In this document: piece by piece, positions 13,701 through 27,405 of the stretch
How positions within the stretch are numbered: position 1 is the stretch's first letter
How the letters are laid out: every line of letters begins with the position of its first letter
From: Glandiceps talaboti
Lineage: Eukaryota; Hemichordata; Enteropneusta; Spengelidae
Length of the DNA stretch: 64,000 nucleotides
Direction: 5' to 3'
Assembly: GCF_964340395.1 (NCBI RefSeq)
Contig: NC_135552.1
Location: forward strand, 2,974,017 to 3,038,016
The notes under the pieces: model-generated
The model's input: only the letters and a program-made list of their open reading frames with translations
Told to the model about the DNA's origin: nothing
The model's database searches: none
Translations under genes and position numbers: made by a program

Positions 13701-16101
13701 GACTTAAGGGGCCTTGAAGTAATTAGAAACCCCCGTATGTCACAGGTATTTTGTGGCTGAATGAATGAAAATATTTGGAAATAATATAATTCTATCTGTG
13801 CAAGCATAATTGATGTAAATTCAGGAAGAGAAGTGATGACCTTGAGTTTGGACATATTGATCATTATTTCAATCTGTACAAATCCGATGACATAGACTGT
13901 GTGTAGAATGTGACCATGGTATAAAACATACAGTGTTGTTCAAACACAGCTTGCATGTGATATAATACATGTATATTATACTGTATTGTATTACCAACTA
14001 AATACTGTAAATACATGTAAATACTAGTTTTACATTGTAAAACGGTTATTTAATTCATTTTATTGGTGTGAATAATACATTACATGTTAACATACTTTCT
14101 AATGTTTGAAGCATACATCATATAATTAAAATGAAGTTTGAGAATACCAGCAAATACTAATTATTACTGACATACTGGTAATTGTATGTGACCACAAATT
14201 CTACAGTATCATTATATAACTTTCTGACTTCTCAAATCCATGTATTCAAACTAATGACAGGTCTGCCTGAGGTTTGTGGGTACACCTGCTACAAACACAG
14301 TTACATAACAATAAAACCAGACAATGTGAAACAAATCAACACTCACTTCAGTTTTCTGATTTTTTGTGTGATTTTTATAAGAGTTACAGCAAAACAATGA
14401 AATATGACAGTTTGGCAAACTTCAATGACAATATTGCGCTTTTTATAATATATTGAGCACAGTATGTTAATATAGGAACCACCATCCCCACCCCCACCCC
14501 CTCCACCACCCACATGATGACATCAATGCAACTTACATTTGTACAGTTGAACTCCAGAATAATCCAGAGAACTGTACACTAAATATATGCAATTATTTTC
14601 TGACTAAATATGCCTGACATACATGCTTTTATCTAAACACATTATTGGGAAATTATACAAATATTTTTAACATCATTTTGTTTCTCTGGCGATCATTTCT
14701 TCAATTTTAATGTTAATGTTATCGTTTGCAATTGGGAATTCACAGAAATGAAATTCAAGTTGAAAAGTGAATTGATTCTATCAAGGTGGATAAATAAAAC
14801 AACATCATTCACAATCTCCTTACCTTGTGTTTAAACTGCATAATTAATTCTCTTACTGACAGTCCCAGGTAAATCTGACTTGGTTCTCCAGTTAGACTAC
14901 TACTAATAGATGAAGATAAACTCTCATAGAGTTGCTGAAATTAAACAAAGATACAGTGAGTTGATGTAACACCTAGTTTGAATTGTTACTAGTAAATCTC
15001 AGTGTCAACAACTAGACAGTCAAGTACAAACTAAGGCAAAGAGTAAAACCAGACTTCAGTTACTCTAAAGAGATTGAATTAAAATGGTACGAAAAGTATG
15101 GTGGATTAGTAGTTTTATCTCATTGTATGATAGATTGGTAGTTTTATCTCATTGTATGGTAGATTGGTAGTTTTATCTCATTGTATGGTAGATTGGTAGT
15201 TTTATCTCATTGTATGGTAGATTAGTAGTTTTATCTCATTGTATGGTAGATTGGTAGTTTTATCTCATTGTATGATAGATTGGTAGTTTTATCTCATTGT
15301 ATGGTAGATTAGTAGTTTTATCTCATTGTATGGTAGATTGGTAGTTTTATCTCATTGTATGGTAGATTGGTAGTTTTATCTCATTGTATGGTAGATTGGT
15401 AGTTTTATCTCATTGTATGGTAGATTAGTAGTTTTATCTCATTGTATGGTAGATTGGTAGTTTTATCTCATTGTATGGTAGATTGGTAGTTTTATCTCAT
15501 TGTATCACTGTTGCTAAGGGCGTGGTCATGGTTGCTAGTACCAGTTTTGTCAATACGTTTTGAACAATAACTGTAGAATAACACCTTCAGAAACAACCCC
15601 ATCAAGTTTAACTTAACGCCCCATCCCCATTAAAGTTCAGCTGAATCTGCTCAGTAGTTTGGAATTATAGATTTTTGACCAAAAGACACACTTTTTAAGG
15701 CCTAATTAATTTGCATATCACCAGTAATGGAATCATTATATAATGAATGATTCTTAATCTAAACATGCCTAAGGATGTTCCCACCAAATTTCAGCCCAAT
15801 CTGCTCAGTAGTAAATTTTTTGACCAAAAAGGCATATTTTAGACCTAATGCCCAGTACACATAGTTTTGGAGTTTAAGGTGTTTTTTTTGTTTTTTTAAA
15901 TCATAATTTTTGACCCAAATCACACACCTGTGATGCAATCATTTTCATTTGAACAATTTTCCATCTACACGCCCTAAGTAATGTCCCCACCAAATACCAA
16001 GGCAGTCAATCCAGCAATTTTTAAGTTTATGTCATGTACACACTCACACACACACACATGCACACATACATACACACACAGACAGACACAGACAGCAGAA
16101 A

Positions 16102-16138
<37 letters not shown>

Positions 16139-19100
16139 CAGACAGCAGAAAAGACAGACAGACAGACAGACACAGACAGTATAAAAGACAGACACCGTAG
16201 CATGCCTACAGCACTACTGAACTTGATTAGTTCAGCTGTGCTAAAAATAAAAATCAGTTATGATAGTTAAATACTGTTATAGCATATAGTCCTTAAAGAC
16301 TATCGGTATAAGTAGGCTAACAAGTAATGTGAAAGGTCAATATATGCTGGTTTGATACATCACATAGCACTTTTCTTTCTCATATAACTTGATAATCTTA
16401 GGATATTTGTTGTTGAGATCTACATAATCTATGTTATTGTACTTGTAAACTAAACATTGGTAACCCTGGTAACGAGGAGGGGTAATCCAGTAAAACTTAC
16501 ATAGGTAAGTAAAATTATGAACAATTAACCAACTTTTTGGCTAATATTAATAAGAAATCATTAAAATTTCACAATATTGTATTATAGGTAACATATTAGA
16601 CAGCAACAACTGTCTGTTGTGTAACACACAACTAGTCAAGTCTGCTTTCCTTTATTTCTACATAGCAAATCATGACTTCTCTATTGTTTCAAAAATACAT
16701 TTCAGGATCAATTTGAAGAAATGATTTCACTGTATTTTGTCTCAACTGACTACACTATCTGATGAAAATAGAAATGTACTCAATTCCCCAATCCACATAT
16801 AATATTACTTAGTTAATAATTCATTATAATGTGCTATCTTTTTGTACACTATATCATGAATTTGTAATTTAATAAAACTAAAAGCATATACTCATACATC
16901 ACACAGATAACAATACAATTATGGGAGATTAGTATCAAATAACATAACAAACTCTACTACTTTCATATAAAGAGAAATAATCTAGATATGCTAGAATATT
17001 AAAAACATTTTAATACAGGTTTTTTCTGCAATGCCGAAAGGAAGAATATGTGGCAGTCTATGGCTGACATGATGGTGGGTAGATCTAGGTCAGAGGTCAA
17101 TTTGTATACTATCTAGTGGCATATAATAAGAATTTGGAAGTTATATTATACTCTACTCTAATTTTTTGTCTCCATATTTATTATACTTTCACTTGAAATG
17201 TAACTCTTTACAGTTTTCAGATTTTTTTTATTTAATAAACACAAATTTATAAAGTGCCTGATATCCATCAAAAATGCACAATGGCGCTCCCAGTTCACAT
17301 GAATGCTCTTTGGAATAGATAAGTTTTGAGTTTGGCTTTGCAGATATCAACAGTAGGTGCGGTGCGAATGTCAAGGGGGAGATGATTCCATAATGTGGGA
17401 GATGAGTGTGAGAATGATCGGTCTCCATATGATTATTATCTATTAAACAATGATCATAATAAGTTGTGAAAAAAAGGAAAATCTACTGTTAAGAATACCA
17501 AATAATATATTAAACTAACTTAAAACTAAAAAGTGATTCAACTAATTTAAGAAAACATGTAAAGATGACGTTCATCATGGTTCATACACATGTACTTATA
17601 TTTAATCGAAAACGTCATGAAAATATGGATAAAGTGCAAATATGTGTTGAAGTATTTATCACACTATTTTTTGTGATTGATCACTGTGCAAATGCTGGTT
17701 TATGATGATGAGAGAACAGAGATATTTTGACAGAATTTCTGTACCATCTATGATGTGAGAACAGAGATATTTTGACAGAATTTCTATACCATCTATGATG
17801 AGAGAACATAGATATTTTGACAGAATTTCTGTACCATCTATGATGTGAGAACAGAGATATTTTGACATAATTTCTATACTATCTATGATGTGAGAACAGA
17901 GATATTTTGACAGAATTTCTATACCATCTATGATGTGAGAACAGAGATATTTTGACAATTTCTGTACCATCTATGATGTGAGAACAGAGATATTTTGACA
18001 GAATTTCTGTACCATCTATGATGAGAGAACAGAGATATTTTGACAGAATTTCTGTACCATCTATGATGTGAGAACAGAGATATTTTGACAGAATTTCTGT
18101 ACCATCTATGATGAGAGAACAGAGATATTTTGACAGAATTTCTGTACCATCTATGATGAGAGAACAGAGATATTTTGACAGAATTTCTGTACCATCTATG
18201 ATGTGAGAACAGAGATATTGTGACAGAATTTCTGTACCATCTATGATGTGAGAACAGAGATATTTTGACAGAATTTCTGTACCATCTATGATGAGAGAAC
18301 AGAGATATTTTGACAGAATTTCTGTACCATCTATGATGAGAGAACAGAGATATTTTGACAGAATTTCTGCACCATCTATGATGTGAGAATTTCTGTACCA
18401 TCTATGATGTGAGAACAGAGATATTTTGACAGAATTTCTGTACCATCTATGATGAGAGAACAGAAATATTTTGACAGAATTTCTGTACCATCTATGATGA
18501 GAAAACAGAGATATTTTGACAGAATTTCTGTACCATCTATGATGAGAGAACAGAGATATTTTGACAGAATTTCTGTACCATCTATGATGAGAGAACAGAG
18601 ATATTTTGACAGAATTTCTGTACCATCTATGATGAGAGAACAGAGATATTTTGACAGAATTTCTGTACCATCTATGATGAGAGAACAGAGATATTTTGAC
18701 AGAATTTCTATACCATCTATGATGAGAGAACAGAGATATTTTGACATAATTTCTGTACCATCTATGATGAGAGAACAGAGATATTTTGACATAATTTCTA
18801 TACCATCTGCTATTTATCAACATCTTTGGATAGAGGATATTACTAAGTGTTTATGGGTTATTTTCTGTATGTCAGGTTCAAATATAGTCATTTTTAAAAT
18901 TGCCATATGGGTGAGGACTGGGGATTTATTTTGGATTTTTAATTCATTAAACAAATTTATCATGGCTCCCCTACTTGAAAAATCAATGTACACCAACATT
19001 GACAAAGTCTGTGTTTGTAACTCAATAAATTGCAAATAGCTAACAAATATATCAAAACTGTATTATACTTCCAATAACAAACGTTCTATACACATTTATT

Positions 19101-20704
19101 AATCTTTTGCAATTTATTGAGTTACAAACAAGGATGGCATTTGTTGTTTCATATTGATTTTTCAAGTAGGAAGCCATGATAAAATTGTTTAAATCCAAAA
19201 TCCAAAATAAATACCAAATCCTCATCCAGTCACTTTCAGAAGTTTATTTTATAAGTAGACTGCCCTCATAACACAAATAGACAATGGATATTATTAATCC
19301 ACAACCAATCTAATTTTTATACGACTTTCCTTGAATTCACTGCAGGTAGAATAGAATACACCCAGGGACCAATTTCCCTTAAAAATGAACTACTTCAAAT
19401 CGTTCTAATTTTGCTAGATGAAATCTTATTAATATTCTGTTTGAAATGATAAAATGTGTATTGTGAGTTCACTATTTTGTTTCCAGGGAAAACAAAAATC
19501 TCTTACTTTTATACAGAGTCAACATAGTAATCAGTGGCCATATTGGTTCTCAAATGGGTTCATTTAAATATCATTTGAACTCTATTTTAAAAATTTGTAC
19601 AATGACCCCTCAATCTGTTTATTGCTTTTAACTGAGATTGCCGGAATCAGAGTTTTCTTTGAAAAAGTAACACACAAAAAATGATGAATTTTATTTCCAA
19701 GGCACATACTACATGAAAATCTAAGACTTTTCAGTGTATTCCAGAAGCAAATGAACTCAACAAAGGGAAGTCACTGGTTGACAATGACACATGTACATGT
19801 AGCTTATTGATATCAAAGTGTTCACAATACCTTGAGAATCTCTGTCTTTGAGAAATCCCTCTCCTTAAAGTAGGCATAAGTTATCAACTGAAGCTTTGCT
19901 TGAAATAATCCATACAGAGGCTGAAATAGAATGAATTCAATGATATAATTCAAGGTATTACATGATTCAGAAATAACATACCTAGAATATAGCACCAATG
20001 GCGTTGTAGCAGCACAACTGTACACTCTACAGTTTTTTGGTTAGTATTTATCCACTTGCCTAACCATCCCTGTTGTTATCTTTGTGATATAAACCACCAT
20101 TTGACTGATGCTATGTGCATGGTCTTATTGCTAGGCATATTTGCATACATTTTTTAATGTTTATTCGCTTGCCTGTTAATGTTATTATAGTTATAAAACA
20201 TTATACTTCATCCTTTGGCTGTTGCTATGGGCATGGTCTTATTGCTAGGCATATTTGCATATTTTTTTTAATCTTTAGTCACTTGCCTACCCCTCCTAGT
20301 TTCCACCTTTGCAATATAAACCATCATTTGGCTGTTGCTATGGGTGTGGTCTTGTTGCCAGGGATAATTGCATACATTTTAGAAATCTTTTTTCACTTAC
20401 CTCCCCATCCCTGTTTTTACCTTTGTAATATGCATCATAATTTCACTGTTGCTAAGGGCATGGTCATGGTTGTTAAGGCCAGTTTGTTAATAAGTTTTGA
20501 ACAGTAACTGCAGAATAATGCTTCCAGAAACATTCCTACCAAGTTTCAGCCCCGTTGTCTGTGTAGTTTTTTGAGATATAAGTTTTTGACCAAAATTGAG
20601 AGATTTTAAGACCTCACTTGCATATTACCAATGGAATCATCAAGTTGTGAACTCACCTTCATCTACACATCCCCAGATGCATGCCCATTAAATTGCACAC
20701 ATAC

Positions 20705-20781
<77 letters not shown>

Positions 20782-21505
20782 CACACAAAGACAGACATAG
20801 CACCATGCCTATAGGACTACTGAACCCCTTATTGGTTCAGCTGTGCTAAAAAGTGATGCATGTATAAGCACTAAAATAATCCTTGTATATACTTTTCATC
20901 TCCTATCTTACCTGTGACAATGATTGAAAGAAATGGTAACAACTAATATGACAAATATGACAAATGTGTCTGTGATACTGATAGGCAAGAAATGGTTTGA
21001 TGACTGACCTTGAAGATCAAGGTTGAGGTCAAAGGTCAACGTCTTAAAAGACAGTTTGTCCCTGATATCATAAAAAGGGGATTAGACATGCCATAATTAT
21101 TGATTTCTAACTAGAATTATGGCTGCCATTTGGTCTAATTTGCATATGTTCCATATTACACATCACCTTCATGCCAGGTTTGAAAGAAATTGGATATTGT
21201 TTCTGAGAAATTACATACGGACAGATGAAAGGATGGAGCCCATTGTGACACACACACACACCCACCCACACCCACACCCACACCAACCCACACACACACA
21301 CCAAGATATTACATGTATATTGAAATACATGTAGTACTACAGTATTGTGTTGTCCTCATGCAGTTTTCAGAATTATGTAAACACAATCACACATGTACGC
21401 AAGCACGCACACATGCACACACACACACACACATACATACATACATACATACATACATACATACATACATACATACAGACACACAGACACAGACACACAG
21501 ACAAA

Positions 21506-21544
<39 letters not shown>

Positions 21545-24500
21545 ACACACACACACACACCTGATCCTCACGAAATGTGGCAATAAAGAAGTAAATGACA
21601 CACATCCATCTATCAGCATATTTTCATTTGCATATAAAAATGGGTATACTTTCCAGGCAATTATTAGCTGAAAACTGTCAGCAAATGTGTCCCAGAGATT
21701 TCAACGATTCTATTAAATCTTTGGTTAAGAGGATCAAAATCCTACTTATAAAATACAATGTGTATTATTGAATTCACACCTATAAAAATAGGCATTGCAT
21801 ATCTGTTTTCTATAGTTGTCTGACTACATCACCTACTAGTTTTATTCTCTATTACCTCATTTTCAGTGACTTGCTATCAAAAATGTCTCTAAGCATGAAT
21901 TACCAATTTACTTACAACTGTACACTTTTTAGGATTATGACTATCTCTGGTAACAGTAACTATATAAACATAAATACTTACCAATTTACTAAGAACGCAT
22001 ACACTTTTTAGAACTGTTCCTCTTGTTACATCAGCTGTTTTATTCAGGAGATCCTAAAAATTGCCAAGAAAAAAAAGAAATAAACAGTAAGGTCAGTCGG
22101 AGTTAAGAAAATACTCTTGATGTAAAAGAGTATATGGTATTAAAATGACCTGTGATAGATAAACTTTCATTTGTAACTGTACCCACAATATGCTAGCATA
22201 AAATATGATCTGATTTGATGTGATTTGTGTTATCTTTTATCAAATTAAGACAACTCAAGATTTTGATCACTTACCCTACCTAATGCAAATAGAAACACTG
22301 TCTACAAAATACAACAAGCTGCAGTAAAATCAATTATTTATTTTTGTAGAAAAAAACTACTCATTTAGGCAGCTTTGGCTTTTAAACCAATACTAATCAT
22401 ATAAAATTAGACTACACCTTCATGTATAACTACATGTACAAGCTACAGAGGTATATCAGCAGTATGCTTCATTCCAATATGAAACTACAACTTTTGTAAC
22501 GATTACAATGTATGGAACATTTCTATATCAGAATATATTTCTTTTAGTTGTACATGTGTTACTATTCTCATCTTCATTTGTCTCATGAAAAGTAAACATA
22601 CACAATTTTATGACATAAGAAATGGTATATTACTACTACTGCCAAATTGAATGCTAATTTTATTATGAGTTTCTATTGACTCTATCTAAAGTTGTTTTTA
22701 AACCAAATTAAATTCTAAGCATCTTCATACAAAATAATATGTACATTCTCATTTCTGATAAACTGATAGATGTGATAATAAGTGTCAAATTAAATATTCA
22801 GGGTATTGGTACTCATACTTGTGATGTTTTGTGCTGCACATCGACTCACTTCACTCATTCAAATACAGTATATGGCTGTAGAGAACATCACAAGCACTCA
22901 TTCAAATACAGTATATGGCTGTAGAGAACATTGCAAGCACTCATTCAAATACGGTATATGGCTGTAGAGAACATTGCAAGCACTCATTCAAATACAGTAT
23001 ATGGCTGTAGAGAACATTGCAAGCACTCATTCAAATACGGTATATGGCTGTAGAGAACATTGCAAGCACTCATTCAAATACGGTATATGGCTGTAGAGAA
23101 CATTGCAAGCACTCATTCAAAATACGGTATATGGCTGTAGAGAAAATTGCAAGCACTCATTCAAATACGGTATATGGCTGTAAAGAACATTGCAAGCACT
23201 CATTCAAATACGGTATATGGCTGTAGAGAACATTGCAAGCACTCATTCAAATACGGTATATGGCTGTAGAGAACATTGCAAGCACTCATTCAATACGGTA
23301 TATGGCTGTAGAGAACATTGCAAGCACTCATTCAAATACAGTATATGGCTGTAGAGAACATTGCAAGCACTCATTCAAATACGGTATATGGCTGTAGAGA
23401 ACATTGCAAGCACTCATTCAGATACCCTAAATACATCACACTGGTATTCACAAAGTATGGGGGTTCTAGAAATTAGAATAGTGACAACTAAAACTCACCT
23501 TTGATTCAATCTGTCTAAAACATGACACGCCATATATGGTCTGATTTAAGTTATCTTTATCCGGTAAATGAAAATATACAGTGTCTGGAAGAAACAAAAA
23601 AATATGACGAACATTCCGAGAATGAATGAACATTTAAAGTGGCCATATGGATGAGGATTGGGGTATTTATTTTGGATTTTTAATTTATAATACACTTTCA
23701 TCAAGGCTTCCGACTTAGAAAAATTAATGTCTGTGTTTGAAAGTTAATATATCACAAAAAGCTATAAAAAAAAAAAAAGAAGTCTAAAATGTTTGTTTTG
23801 TACATAAAATAACAAACATTTTACACATTTAATAAGCTTTTGCAAGTTGAGTTACAAACACAGACTTTGTCAATGTTTTTTAAAATTACATTGATTTTTA
23901 AGTAGGATGCCACGATAAGCTTGTTTTATAAATTAAACATCCAAAATAAATATCAAATCATCAGCCATATGGACACTTTAAAAGTTATTCTTTTCATCTT
24001 TCATCCATTGTTTTGCTGTTGTTCTGTTAATGATAAATGTTGATACTTAAAGACCACTGTTTGAATCCTACAGCATTACATACCTACTATCTTATCACTG
24101 CATCCGTCAAGATTAAACAGCAAAATTTTGTTACTTCTACAGTGTTACCAGACAACTGTTTTCAAACACAAGTTTTATTTTAATCTGACAAGAGTTTTTA
24201 TCAACAATGTCTTTGATAGTATACTAGTAAAGTTACAATGTCCTATTTACATCCAGCATCTTAATAAATGTTAAATAAATTCTCTAATCCTTGAAATCTT
24301 CATTATCAATAGACAATAGACTCTAACCAACTAACAGATGACAGGGGACCATGCACAAATGGTTGATTTGTTATTGTGCATGTATTGGTGTTAGTTTGAC
24401 CAGCATGTACATGACATAATAATAAGGACTTACTGTATTCTATTTCTGAACTACATGTTTTTAATCCTACTTATATCTTTGTATTATAGTACAAAACACA

Positions 24501-27355
24501 TACTCCATTACAACGTAACTCCTTGTATGAGTGCCAGATGGTGTACATTGTACATGCTAAACTAGTATGTAGTGTTAACACCAGGCTAGCATTGGACTTA
24601 TGTTGAGTTGATGTCAAACTAGCGTGTAGTGTTAACACCAGGCTAGCATTGGACTTATGTTGAGTTGATGTCAAACTAGCATGTAGTGTTAACACCAGGC
24701 TAGCATTGGGCTAATGTTGAGTTGATGCCAAACTAGCATGTAGTGTTAACACCCGGCTAGCATTGGACTTATGTTGAGTTGATGCTAAACTAGTATGTAG
24801 TGTTAACACCAGGCTAGCATTGGACTTATGTTGAGTTGATGCTAAACTAGTATGTAGTGTTAAAACCAAGCTAGCATTGGACTTATGTTGAGTTGATGCT
24901 AAACTAGTATGTAGTGTTAACACCAGGCTAGCATTGGACTTATGTTGAGTTGATGCCAAACTAGTGTGTAATAATAATAATAATAACTTTATTCGTCATG
25001 TCGATCATGAAATTTTTGTTGCATTGACAGAAAATAGACAAACTACATATCCACACAGTTTACATTAATTAAATACATAATCCATCTAAATTAATGTAGT
25101 GTTAACACCAGGCTAGCATTGGGCTAATGTTGAGTTGATGCTAAACTAGCGTGTAGTGTTAACACCAAGCTAGCATTAGGCTAATGTTGAGTTGATGCCA
25201 AACTAGCATGTAGTGTTAACACCAAGCTAGCATTGGGCTAATGTTGAGTTGATGCCAAACTAGCGTGTAGTGTTAACACCAAGCTAGCATTGGGCTAATG
25301 TTGAGTTGATGCCAAACTAGCGTGTAGTGTTAACACCAAGCTAGCATTGGGCTATTCAGCTAACATTGAGTTGACACAATACTTATATCTTCTGGTGACT
25401 ATTTGTCTTAGCCTGCTATCTTAGTCGTTTGTGAGAATAACTTGGCTTTAAAAATTTCACCAAATACAGAGTACAAAGTCATGCCAATCAAGCTACTTGT
25501 TACCAGTGATATCTCAAACCTTTTCAGACAACTGTCTTGTGCAGTAACCAGTGCACTCCCCATGATAGATTGCTAGGATGTCAGTTAATTTACATAATAT
25601 TTTACATATCAATAACATGGTGATTTGCATAAATGATTTGCAAAATCATCATCATATAATACAAATGTACCGCGGAACATGTCTTCAACACTGAGACATA
25701 CTCTGAGATGTTTATATTTAACACACATACGAATGTACATGCAGACATTGGTATCACCCAGTCAAAGTATTATTACAATATTGTCATTCAAAGATGATAG
25801 CTCAAGGATGGTAGAACACTTTTTAAGCATAGCAGAAACCTGCCAAGCATGGCGGCCTAGGTGGCAAGGACAGTGTTAGCACTGTGCTTTCTTATGTAGA
25901 GGAAAGAACACAGCATGGCAGAAATCTGCAAAGCATGGCAGCCTGGGTGGAAGGACGGTAATACTAATAGCACTGTGCTTTCTTATAGTGGGGGAAAACA
26001 CAGCACGGAAGCCTGGGTGCCTGGGTGGTATGGATGGTGTTTCGACTGTGCTTTCTCCATAGTGGGGGAGAACACAGCATGGCAGCCTGGGTGCCTGGGT
26101 GGTATGGATGGTGTTTCCACTGTGCTTTCTCCATAGTGGGGGAGAACACAGCACGGCAGCCTGGGTGGTAAGGATTGTGTTTCCACTGTGCTTTCTCCAT
26201 AGTGTGGGAGAACACAGCACGGCAGCCTGGGTGCCTGGGTGGTATGGATGGTGTTTCCACTGTGCTTTCTCCATAGTGGGGGAGAACACAGCACGGCAGC
26301 CTGGGTGCCTGGGTGGTATGGATGGTGTTTCCACTGTGCTTTCTCCATAGTGGGGAGAACACCATGGAAGAAGCCTGTCAAGCATTGCAGACTGGGTAAC
26401 AAGGATGGTGTTAGCACTGTGTGTTCTCCAGAGTGTGAAGAACACAGCATGCAAAAAACCTAGCAAGCATGGCAGCCTGAGTAACAAGAATGGTGTTGTG
26501 TTAGCACTGTGCTTTCTCTATAGTACAGAAAACACTAGATCTATGTATACACTTTGTGATTAGGTAAAGTAATGGTCTAAATGTGAATAATATGTGAAGT
26601 TACCTTCAGTATAATTATGCGCTCCATCAGGTAGTGCTAAGAAAGGTAGATATTTCCACTGTTCTGGGACATCATGGCTATCTAAACTGTGTCCTTCTAT
26701 CAAGGGTGGGTAGGAAAAATCCACCTAGGTCAAACAAAAAAATAATCATAAACTTTTTTGTAACTATATGTGCCAATATCACATTAAAAAAGTGTTTATT
26801 GATATTGTATTCTGTATAAGACATATTGTACATTAACATTCTAACCAATGTAGGAAGTAGATTTTAAAAAGTATATGAATGAATGAATGAATGAATGAAT
26901 GAATGAATGAATGAATGAATGAATGAATGAATGAATGAATGAATGAATGGATGGATGAATGAATAATCGTTAAATTGATGTGTGTATGTACATGTATGTA
27001 TGTATGTATGTATGTATGTATGTATGTATGTATGTATGTATGTATGTATGTATGTATGTATGTATGTATGTATGTATGTATGGTATGTATGTATGTATGT
27101 ATGTATGTCTGTATGTCTGTATGTTTGTATGTATGTATGTATGTATGTATGTATGTATGTATGTATGTATGTATGTATGTATGTATGTATGTATGTATGT
27201 ATGCATGCATGCATGAATGAATGCATGCATGCATGTGTATGCATGTAATGTATCTATCTATCTTAGTATGTTCACAAGTATGTCCGTATGTAAAGACACA
27301 CTTGCAATGCAAATCCATCTGACTGTAAGGTTTGCGTAGGTACATGTATGAGTAC

Positions 27356-27405
<50 letters not shown>

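Noticed and set aside
17879-19039. Long repetitive frames ([15 protein letters not shown] and [15 protein letters not shown])
   Set aside because: 45-bp minisatellite read in several frames; antisense and sense equally open.
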